From NCBI GenBank assembly GCA_023424965.1, contig JAFADI010000091.1:1-5292 (forward strand): a stretch of DNA of 5,292 nucleotides, given 5' to 3'. Below, piece by piece: positions 1-4,873 of this stretch; the stretch's first letter is position 1; the number at the start of each line of letters is the position of its first letter. The notes beneath the pieces were generated by a model. It saw nothing but the letters and a program-made list of their open reading frames with translations. It made no database searches and was not told the DNA's origin. Source of the DNA: Bacillota bacterium (lineage in GTDB: Bacteria > Bacillota > Clostridia > Acetivibrionales > JAFADI01). The position numbers and the translations under genes are program-made.

Positions 1-610
1 TGGGTTTACAGTCCCGGACATTCCAACTGTAGTCCCGTTCCAGTATTTGATTTGCCAGATCCATGGAAAAGCGCGTTTTAAGGGTAATAGCCGTATCTTC
101 AAAAATTATCTGTTCAACCAGCTCTTCTGTAAGCCAGCGCTGTCCCTCCTTTGTAAGGAAGAAGGCGGCATTCCGCATGTCAAGATACAGAAGCCCTCCG
201 CTGCGGAGATGTTTTCGAAAACACTTCAGGCTGGACAGGGCAGCTTCATTTGAGAAGTTGTACAAAAACGTACTCCCCACGCAAAAGACCGCATCAAACT
301 GCTGTTCAAGGGAAAAGTCCGCTTGCTCGCCATAGACAAAGGTTGATTCAGGATGGTGTTCTTTTGCCCAGGAAAGCATTTCCCGGGAGTTATCAAGACC
401 TGTAGCTTCATACCCTGAATTATTAAGGTATGCAACCTCACGTCCCAGACCCGAGCCGATATCCAGCACCTTTTCCCCCACCTTGTATTGTGTTAAAAGC
501 GTATGTACGAAATGCGCCATACAGAGGTCCTGGTCTTCGTTAAAGGCTGAGTAGAGCGCAGGATTGGCATGTAAAAAATTTTCAGTATCTGTCTTGAAGT
601 TCATTTGCAT
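1..610 (-). CDS. class I SAM-dependent methyltransferase, C-terminus cut by window edge
   Basis: Transfers a methyl group from S-adenosylmethionine to an unidentified acceptor; cytosolic, no signal peptide or membrane segment seen. Of the reading frame, 203 codons are visible with no stop, so the gene continues past base 1. The SAM-binding motif I is VLDIGSGLGREV (about residues 48-59), followed by the post-I acidic residue in GLDNSREML (71-79, Asp73), a motif IV-like FDAVFCVGSTFLYN (105-118) and LRSGGLLYLDMRN (135-147). This is the Methyltransf_25/11 type of Rossmann fold, usually about 240-260 residues. The start at 610 is chosen because an AAAGGGGG Shine-Dalgarno lies about 6 nt upstream; the in-frame ATG at 604 would be about 12 nt away. 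The start lies inside the end of the preceding DUF364-like gene (29-nt overlap), so the two are co-transcribed and probably translationally coupled. Substrate (N, O or C atom) cannot be told. Fold assignment is firm, role is inferred. Confidence 0.88.
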   Translation of the reverse strand, partial: MQMNFKTDTENFLHANPALYSAFNEDQDLCMAHFVHTLLTQYKVGEKVLDIGSGLGREVAYLNNSGYEATGLDNSREMLSWAKEHHPESTFVYGEQADFSLEQQFDAVFCVGSTFLYNFSNEAALSSLKCFRKHLRSGGLLYLDMRNAAFFLTKEGQRWLTEELVEQIIFEDTAITLKTRFSMDLANQILERDYSWNVRDCKP

Positions 611-1442
611 TTTTGTCCCCCTTTCTGCTTGTGTAGCAATAAAGTTGTGAAGCAGATGCGCTAAACTGGGAGAAAGGGAAAGGTTCCGCCACAAGCGCGG
701 TGACACCTTTGCCCACAAACCGGGCAATAACGGCACTTCCAGTTTGCGCATATACCGTCAAAGGAATCTGTCTTTCTCCGGCCCTCACCAGTATGCGGTC
801 AAAAGTCCCATTGCTTAAAGTCATTGCAGTGCAGATGATGCTGTCGGCTTTATCGAGGACTTTTTCCATATCTCTTTCCACCGCTTCTCCCCACTGGGTT
901 TCTTTTAGCTGCAGATCGCAAGGCAAGCAGATCCCGCCACGTTGTCTGATTGCCTCGACCAAGGGATTGACCACACCAATCAGAGCAACTTTCTGAGCGG
1001 CTTTGATATCAGCCATGTCGGCGATAAGCGCATCCCGCAGTTTTGCCCTCTGAACGGGAGTCCCTCCGGGAAGGTCCACCTCCCTTGTACAACACTCCCG
1101 GTGGGGATACACTATTCCAAGATAGGCGTCCATTGCCGCTATTTGCACAGGGGGCCTTTTGTCCCGCAATACCGCATCCAGGGGAAGTCCCGACAGCTGT
1201 GCCGCGATTTGCATATCCAACTGGTCCGGTGTGTGGGAACACGCACCAAAATAGGATTCCGCCCTAATCAGCAGATAATAATTGTGGTACTTGGTCACGG
1301 AAGTTGGAAACTGAGTGGTTTGATAGATATAGGACGCTCCGCTGACACTTAAGTTCTCCGGCCTGGGCCCCAGACCCCCTTCCAGGATAGCCTCCCGCAA
1401 AGCCGTCACAGGCAATGCGGGAGGCATTTTCATTTCTTTCAT
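582..1442 (-). CDS. DUF364-like Rossmann-fold protein (putative heavy-metal chelation domain)
   Basis: A 286-aa protein resembling PF04016 (DUF364). That family has an enolase-N-like first domain and a Rossmann-like second domain, and has been proposed, not proven, to bind heavy metals. Visible features: an N-terminal domain to about residue 145; a Rossmann-like start KVALIGVVNPLVEAIRQRG (151-169) followed by cysteines 172 and 175; the family-like stretch ADSIICTAMTLSNGTFDRIL (199-218); and VYAQTGSAVIARFVGKGVTA (230-249) followed by AEPFPFSQFS (252-261). Other candidate metal or ligand residues are His53, Cys68, His70, His114, Cys117 and Cys118. The ATG at 1442 overlaps the TGA of the ATP-grasp gene (ATGA), with AAGGGG 8 nt upstream; in-frame ATGs follow at codons 4 and 6, so the start could be slightly later. 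Lying between a ligase and a methyltransferase, it probably serves the same pathway. Family recognised from memory of motifs; biochemical function unknown. Confidence 0.75.
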   Translation of the reverse strand: MKEMKMPPALPVTALREAILEGGLGPRPENLSVSGASYIYQTTQFPTSVTKYHNYYLLIRAESYFGACSHTPDQLDMQIAAQLSGLPLDAVLRDKRPPVQIAAMDAYLGIVYPHRECCTREVDLPGGTPVQRAKLRDALIADMADIKAAQKVALIGVVNPLVEAIRQRGGICLPCDLQLKETQWGEAVERDMEKVLDKADSIICTAMTLSNGTFDRILVRAGERQIPLTVYAQTGSAVIARFVGKGVTALVAEPFPFSQFSASASQLYCYTSRKGDKNANELQDRY

Positions 1443-2698
1443 GTACTCAACCCCTTATCGTCAAAGCTGAGAATAATGCGGTTTAGAGCCTCTTCCGCAT
1501 AAACCCTGGCATTCAAGTCCTTGGCATCCTGCGCGATCACATGCCCCAAATAGCAGGCATTATCAATGGGAGGAGCAATATATTTGCCTGCACAGTTTTC
1601 AAGCTTGTAACGCACGATATGCTTATCCGCCTCCAGTGATTCTATCCCCTGAATTTGTGTAATTGTGCCGCTCCGGGGGGGAACGAGGAACATAACGGCT
1701 GCGCTGGCGATGCCGCAGTCCTTTGCAGTAACGGAGGGTTTAACATTTAAAGCGAGGTCAACAAACGCATGGAGTAAATTGACACCGGTAACTCTTTCGA
1801 TCAGTTCTACGATATAGTTTCCGGCGGTTCTTGGATTGATTTCTACAATGCGGGGCCCCTCGGCGGTAATCTTCACCTCCGTGTGGGCAATACCATGGTC
1901 AAAACCGGCTGCTTTCAGTGCGTCCCGGACAAACTGCGTAACCTCGGCACGGGTTCCGGCATCCAGTTGCGCCGGGAACATGTGACCGTTTTCAATGAAA
2001 TAGGGCGTACCGGTGACGGATTTATCCGTAACTCCTAATATGGTAATCTCCCCATTGTATGAGACGCTTTCCACACTTACCTCCTCTCCTCCCATAAACT
2101 CTTCCAGAAGATAGGTGCAGTCCCTTTCCTGGTCTCTAAAATTGAGCGGGAAGGCTTCAAGATCACGGTAAGCATCCTGTAATTCCCCGGTGTTCTGAAT
2201 CAAGCGCACAAATGCACTGGATGCCAGGTCCACAGGCTTTATAACCAAAGGATAGCCGATCTCCTCTGCAGCTTTTTCCACTTCAGTCCAGCTATGTGCA
2301 AGGCGGTACTTCGGATTGGCGAGGCCGGCCCTGTCAAGTGTCTGGCGCAGAAGGTGCTTTTGCCGCACCCTTTTTACTTCTTCCGGAAAAGGGCAAGGAA
2401 GGTTGAAGGCCTTTGCCACCTCTCTCACAATGTCGATGTAGTAATCGCAGACGGTAATTACACCATCAAAACGATAAGGCCTTAAGAATTCAATTAAGCC
2501 TGCAATATCATTGGTTTCTGTTGCCAGAACTGAGTCTGCATGTTGAAAAACCGCATGTTTTTCGGTGCTGAGTGCACTCTGATAATGTTCTGGCTTACGG
2601 GTGACGAAGGTATATGTATGCCCCAAAGACTTTAAGAGAGGAGGCAACAAATTACCGCTTGCTCCTACCCAGCTTTCAATCATCAAAATATGTGCCAT
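1439..2698 (-). CDS. ATP-grasp carboxylate-amine ligase-like enzyme
   Basis: Predicted to activate a carboxylate as an acyl phosphate with ATP and join it to an amine, as L-amino-acid ligases and related ATP-grasp enzymes do. 419 aa, a typical length. N-terminal preATP-grasp Rossmann-like part starts at MAHILMIESW (1-10). The central ATP-binding part has RQKHLLRQTLDRAGLANPKY (112-131), the lysine in GYPLVIKPVD (148-157, Lys154) and YLLEEFM (196-202). The Mg/ATP part has HTEVKI (272-277, Glu274) and GPRIVEINPRTAGN (281-294; Glu286, Asn288, Arg290). The start is placed at 2698, not at the in-frame ATG at 2713, because the upstream ATG overlaps an AGGAGG that sits 6 nt before codon 1. It is first in a three-gene operon, directly behind a near-consensus promoter and a 48-bp palindrome. 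Cytosolic. Substrates cannot be read from the sequence; glycinamide-ribonucleotide or biotin-carboxylase-type metabolism seems unlikely given the neighbours. Confidence 0.9.
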   Translation of the reverse strand: MAHILMIESWVGASGNLLPPLLKSLGHTYTFVTRKPEHYQSALSTEKHAVFQHADSVLATETNDIAGLIEFLRPYRFDGVITVCDYYIDIVREVAKAFNLPCPFPEEVKRVRQKHLLRQTLDRAGLANPKYRLAHSWTEVEKAAEEIGYPLVIKPVDLASSAFVRLIQNTGELQDAYRDLEAFPLNFRDQERDCTYLLEEFMGGEEVSVESVSYNGEITILGVTDKSVTGTPYFIENGHMFPAQLDAGTRAEVTQFVRDALKAAGFDHGIAHTEVKITAEGPRIVEINPRTAGNYIVELIERVTGVNLLHAFVDLALNVKPSVTAKDCGIASAAVMFLVPPRSGTITQIQGIESLEADKHIVRYKLENCAGKYIAPPIDNACYLGHVIAQDAKDLNARVYAEEALNRIILSFDDKGLST

Positions 2699-2704
2699 CT
2701 TAAT

Positions 2705-2710
2705 CCTCCT
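2705..2710 (-). promoter_or_regulatory. Shine-Dalgarno site of the ATP-grasp gene
   Basis: AGGAGG on the minus strand, 6 nt before the ATG at 2698. It decides the start: the longer in-frame ATG (2713) lies partly inside the palindrome and immediately before this site. Only one base separates it from the end of the 48-bp palindrome, so any RNA hairpin or bound protein there could affect ribosome access. Confidence 0.85.
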
Positions 2711-2711
2711 C

Positions 2712-2759
2712 ATATTCTTCGTAAAAAGTTAGAATATTCTAACTTTTTACGAAGAATAT
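2712..2759. promoter_or_regulatory. perfect 48-bp palindrome, candidate operator
   Basis: Two 24-bp arms match base for base around a centre between 2735 and 2736, with no loop; pairing fails at the next base out (2711/2760). The core is AGAATATTCT. The heptamer ATATTCT occurs at 2712 and 2734 and its inverse AGAATAT at 2731 and 2753, so half-sites recur every 22 bp, about two helical turns. The palindrome overlaps the -10 box (2755-2760), covers the expected transcription start (about 2748) and ends one base before the Shine-Dalgarno. That is a classic repressor-operator position for the ATP-grasp operon. Transcription would start inside one arm, so a shorter hairpin would remain in the leader. 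The binding protein is not identified; the AraC-type protein next door is only one candidate, and AraC sites are usually direct rather than inverted repeats. Confidence 0.85.
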
Positions 2760-2783
2760 ATCATACATGTATATGTTTGTCAA
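2755..2783 (-). promoter_or_regulatory. sigma-A promoter of the ATP-grasp operon
   Basis: On the minus strand, TTGACA (2783-2778) is followed by a 17-bp spacer and TATATT (2760-2755), with TGA in front of the -10 giving an extended -10. The -35 is perfect and the -10 matches 5 of 6. The start of transcription should fall near 2748, leaving a leader of about 50 nt. Such a strong basal promoter, overlapped by palindromes at both the -35 and the -10/+1, points to control by repression. Confidence 0.85.
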
Positions 2784-2786
2784 ACA
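2774..2786. promoter_or_regulatory. 13-bp palindrome on the -35 box
   Basis: TGTTTGTCAAACA is a 6-1-6 inverted repeat that contains the whole -35 hexamer of the minus-strand promoter. It may be a second operator, but part of the symmetry could be chance in AT-rich promoter DNA. Confidence 0.45.
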
Positions 2787-2852
2787 ATTTTTCAATAAAT
2801 TTACATCTTTGACAGGATTAAAACCCTCAAAGCCGGATCGGTCAAGGGGAGA

Positions 2853-2867
2853 AATACTGCCAGTATT
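2853..2867. promoter_or_regulatory. 15-bp 7-1-7 palindrome in the divergent region
   Basis: AATACTGcCAGTATT is a perfect 7-1-7 inverted repeat located midway between the two divergent promoters, about 83 bp upstream of the plus-strand -10. The geometry is like that of dimeric repressor sites of the Fur/Zur/PerR class, but the sequence is not a recognised Fur or PerR box. It could be a binding site shared by both promoters. No T-run follows it, so it is not a terminator. Confidence 0.45.
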
Positions 2868-2946
2868 GATTAAACTTCTTTAAAAACCAGCTTACCCTCT
2901 TCAGGCAAAATCTCCTCAAAAACGTCGAGTAAAGCGGCTATGCGCA

Positions 2947-2955
2947 TGCTATAAT
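2947..2955 (+). promoter_or_regulatory. extended -10 promoter element of the AraC-type gene
   Basis: TGcTATAAT is a perfect extended -10. No good -35 hexamer lies 16-19 bp upstream (nearest sequence around 2926-2932 is poor). Expected start near 2962, giving a leader of about 34 nt before the TTG codon. A good -10 without a -35 fits a promoter that relies on the extended element or on an activator, possibly the AraC-type product itself. Confidence 0.6.
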
Positions 2956-2995
2956 GAAATCACTCCATGAAGCATAAGCAAAGGGCGGTGATGTT

Positions 2996-3403
2996 TTGGA
3001 TTACTTTCTTATTATCTGGTCGGTGGTCGTGTTTGTTGAAAACCGGCTTCACAGTGATATTGATTATACCCAGCTTGAAAAAATGACAGGCTTTTCACTT
3101 GCACACATTCGTGAGGTTTTTGTCACGCATACAGGCAAAACCCTGTCCCGGTATATCCTGAACCGGAAAATTGCCAATGCCGCCTTTGAAATGCTCCATG
3201 GCGAGCAGCGAATCCTGGACATCGCTTCAAAATATAATTTCTCCAATCCCGACACCTTCACAAGAGCGTTCAAACGGATAACCGGAATGACGCCGCAAGC
3301 TTTCCGCAAGCAGCGTCCCCCTGTGGGCCGCATAAAATTATGTGCCGGTGTTTATGGCATTGGGATACTTAAACCCAACAACCGAGAGGAGGATCATGTA
3401 TGA
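2996..3403 (+). CDS. stand-alone AraC-family DNA-binding protein
   Basis: A 135-aa transcription regulator consisting almost only of the AraC double helix-turn-helix domain. First HTH about residues 24-48 (YTQLEKMTGFSLAHIREVF), second about 72-97 (ILDIASKYNFSNPDTFTRAF), then the family signature TPQAFRK (99-105). There is no ligand-binding domain of the usual 150-200 residues in front of it. After the HTH there is a roughly 30-residue tail that looks like a linker. Start TTG at 2996: an in-frame TAA at 2975-2977 closes the frame upstream, no in-frame ATG occurs before the HTH, and AAGGGCGGTG lies about 5-8 nt before it. Its TGA overlaps the ATG of the next gene (ATGA). It is divergent from the ATP-grasp operon, the usual arrangement for a local regulator. 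Regulation of that operon is inferred, not shown. Confidence 0.88.
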   Translation: MDYFLIIWSVVVFVENRLHSDIDYTQLEKMTGFSLAHIREVFVTHTGKTLSRYILNRKIANAAFEMLHGEQRILDIASKYNFSNPDTFTRAFKRITGMTPQAFRKQRPPVGRIKLCAGVYGIGILKPNNREEDHV

Positions 3404-4473
3404 ATGTAAACGCATCGCACATCAGTAAGGACGGTACAATCCTATACGGCGTTCCCCAGGTAGAATACGGTGCTTCCGGCTGCACTCCTTTTCCCATGTG
3501 CGTCAGAGCCTGTGCCAACTACCTGGGCCAGGATGTCAGCTATGATTATGTCATGGTGGCAAGCGGTGCAGCCTTCCGTCTGACATGGGATACCACCTCA
3601 TGGAATGGCGGCAATGTCGATACCGTTTTTACCTTTGACGACCCTTTAAAAGTCTACAAAACGGGCATTGAGTCATTAGGCAGAAAATTCGAGTTTTTGG
3701 ACCGGGCCAGCTTGAGTGAGCCTAAAAAGGATAATTTTATCCGCTTTATTAAAGCACAGATTGATAAAGGATACCCCTGCATTGCACTGGGTATCCTCGG
3801 TCCTCCCGAAGCCTGCATTATCACAGGCTACAAAGAGGGCGGGCAGGCCCTTCTGGGATGGAGCTTCTTTCAGGACAGCCCGGAGTTTGCCGGTCGCATT
3901 GAAATCGACGAATCAGGATACTTTATCAGCAGAAACTGGTGGGAAAACCCTGATACCGTTGCCGTCATGTCGATGGGTGAGCACGTTCTTCCCATCGCTG
4001 GCCCGAAAGAAATTTTGCAAAATGCCGTCCAGGTTCTCACGGGACGAAAATGGCAGAAATATGCAAAAGGAGTGCTGGCCTATGATGCCTGGGAAAAAAC
4101 ACTCTCAGACGAGGCCCATTTTCCCGGAAACGCGATTTTGCCTATTTTAGCCGAGCGTCTTATGTGCCACGGGGACGCGATGGACTGTCTTGCAGACGGA
4201 AGGCACAATGCTGCCTTATACATAGAGAAACTGGCAGAAGCACTGCCTGAACATAAAGACCTTTGCATCCAGGCAAAAACACATTTCTCAAACATATCCT
4301 CCTGCATATGGAAGATGGCGGAGATCCTGGGGGGTTATACACGCAATGAGGAACAGATGAGAACCCTGGCAAAGCCCGAGGTACGGCGCCGGCTTTGCAG
4401 CCTGATCAGGCAGTGCAAGGCGGAAGATGAGAAAGCTCTTGAAGCCATAAAAACTCTTTACGCCGGCATCTAA
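3400..4473 (+). CDS. 357-aa protein with cysteine-peptidase-like (C39/BtrH-like) N-terminal half
   Basis: Function unknown. The N-terminal half (about 1-190) resembles a papain/C39-like fold: GCTPFPMCVRACANYLGQ (27-44; Cys28, Cys34, Cys38), YDYVMVASGAAFRLTWD (48-64), and GPPEACIITGY (134-144) followed by LLGWSFFQ (151-158). The last part sits where C39 and BtrH-like proteins place 'HxVVITGY...L.GW', but Glu137 stands where a catalytic His would be expected, so it may bind a ligand rather than cut peptides. The C-terminal half (about 200-357) looks largely helical and charged. No signal peptide or membrane helix. AGGAGG is 7 nt before the ATG at 3400, and the start overlaps the AraC-type gene's stop. 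From memory, similar domains occur fused behind AraC-type HTH domains in Bacillota, which suggests the two form a split sensor/regulator. The fold call is tentative; the gene call is firm. Confidence 0.85.
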   Translation: MNVNASHISKDGTILYGVPQVEYGASGCTPFPMCVRACANYLGQDVSYDYVMVASGAAFRLTWDTTSWNGGNVDTVFTFDDPLKVYKTGIESLGRKFEFLDRASLSEPKKDNFIRFIKAQIDKGYPCIALGILGPPEACIITGYKEGGQALLGWSFFQDSPEFAGRIEIDESGYFISRNWWENPDTVAVMSMGEHVLPIAGPKEILQNAVQVLTGRKWQKYAKGVLAYDAWEKTLSDEAHFPGNAILPILAERLMCHGDAMDCLADGRHNAALYIEKLAEALPEHKDLCIQAKTHFSNISSCIWKMAEILGGYTRNEEQMRTLAKPEVRRRLCSLIRQCKAEDEKALEAIKTLYAGI

Positions 4474-4478
4474 TCAAG

Positions 4479-4533
4479 ATATTATACCCCATATAACCTG
4501 ACATCCGTTGTCAAATTATATGGGGTATAATAT
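4479..4533. repeat. compound inverted repeat with nested TGACA/TGTCA palindrome
   Basis: Perfect 18-bp arms, ATATTATACCCCATATAA (4479-4496) and its exact complement (4516-4533), enclose 19 nt. Inside, TGACA (4499-4503) and TGTCA (4509-4513) form a second 5-bp stem around TCCGT. The right arm contains TATAAT (4526-4531) on the plus strand and the left arm TATAAT on the minus strand. There is no T-run on either side, so it is not a normal intrinsic terminator. It begins 6 nt after the stop of the 357-aa gene and ends 5 nt before the Shine-Dalgarno of the chimeric remnant. It may be the old control region of the YafY/WYL-type regulator, with the inner repeat as its operator, or a MITE-like repeat end. 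Confidence 0.8.
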
Positions 4534-4549
4534 ATGTGAGGTGATCCCA

Positions 4550-4714
4550 TTGCAGATAAAGAGATTGTTTGAAATCGTATATATTTTGCTTGATAAAAAA
4601 ATAATAACTGCTGTCACTGCCCGTGCTTCCGGGAACTTTGAGGGAAGCCCCGCTTCTCTCGATTTTTATTTCACGCTTGAAAACGAAATGATTGCTTCCC
4701 TGCGCTGCGAATAG
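4550..4714 (+). pseudogene. chimeric remnant: start of a YafY/WYL-type HTH regulator fused to the C-terminus of a SnoaL/NTF2-like protein
   Basis: 54 codons from a TTG at 4550, with GAGGTGAT 4 nt upstream. Residues 5-21 (RLFEIVYILLDKKIITA) match the start of many YafY/DeoR-like HTH regulators, in which the same stretch continues into the 'KELAERFEVS.RTIYRDI' helix-turn-helix. Here that continuation is absent. Instead, from about residue 22 the text is VTARASG, then NFEGSPASLDFYFTLENE, then MIASLRCE, and stop. This resembles the last strand pair of SnoaL-like/NTF2-like proteins ('vtatvsG.F.GSP..L.f.Ftl..g.I..L.i'). A deletion joining two neighbouring genes in frame would explain it; ACTGC occurs twice at the apparent junction (about 4607-4620). 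It has no complete domain, so an active product is unlikely. The reading frame itself extends to 4508, but that ATG lies within the inverted repeat. Family assignments are from memory of the motifs. Confidence 0.65.
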
Positions 4715-4722
4715 GCCTGTTG

Positions 4723-4749
4723 AGGGTACCTCCATGGTACCCTTTTTTT
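4723..4749 (+). terminator. rho-independent terminator
   Basis: AGGGTACC (4723-4730), loop TCCAT, GGTACCCT (4736-4743), then seven T in a row (4743-4749). The stem is perfect. It lies 9 nt after the stop of the chimeric remnant and would end transcripts from the AraC-type/357-aa genes as well, since no terminator precedes it on the plus strand. It was probably the terminator of the gene that supplied the SnoaL-like end. Confidence 0.9.
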
Positions 4750-4873
4750 CTTAATAATAATAGACATGCCTCAAGCCCATTATATCATTCGCCCCGACAA
4801 AATCTGAATTCTAACATCTGCCAAGTCATTCCGGCAGAGGCTAAGTGTGGCTTTCCGCGCCAGTGTCCTTCTA

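Noticed and set aside
226..441. 71-codon minus-strand frame
   Set aside because: It is an alternative frame inside the methyltransferase, whose own frame is continuous and carries the SAM motifs.
942..1352. 136-codon open frame on the plus strand
   Set aside because: It lies entirely antisense to the DUF364-like gene, has no family-like motifs and no ribosome site that stands out.
2699..2713. Start of the ATP-grasp gene at the ATG at 2713 (five extra residues, MRRIK)
   Set aside because: That ATG sits in front of and partly encodes the AGGAGG ribosome site; the ATG at 2698 has ideal 6-nt spacing and gives the usual start of the family (MAHILMIES).
2809..2814. TTGACA as a -35 for a plus-strand promoter
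   Set aside because: No -10-like hexamer lies 16-19 bp downstream; the sequence there is GC-rich.
4479..4533. CsoR/copper operator because of CCCC and GGGG in TATA-rich arms
   Set aside because: In CsoR sites the C- and G-tracts are only a few bases apart; here they are more than 30 bases apart.
4770..4790. TGATATAAT on the minus strand as a promoter
   Set aside because: The -35 is poor and no gene lies downstream in that direction for many hundreds of bases except antisense to the plus-strand genes.
4817..4838. Terminator for the right-end minus-strand gene (TCTGCC ... GGCAGA)
   Set aside because: Only a 6-bp stem with a 10-nt loop and no T-run on the minus-strand side.
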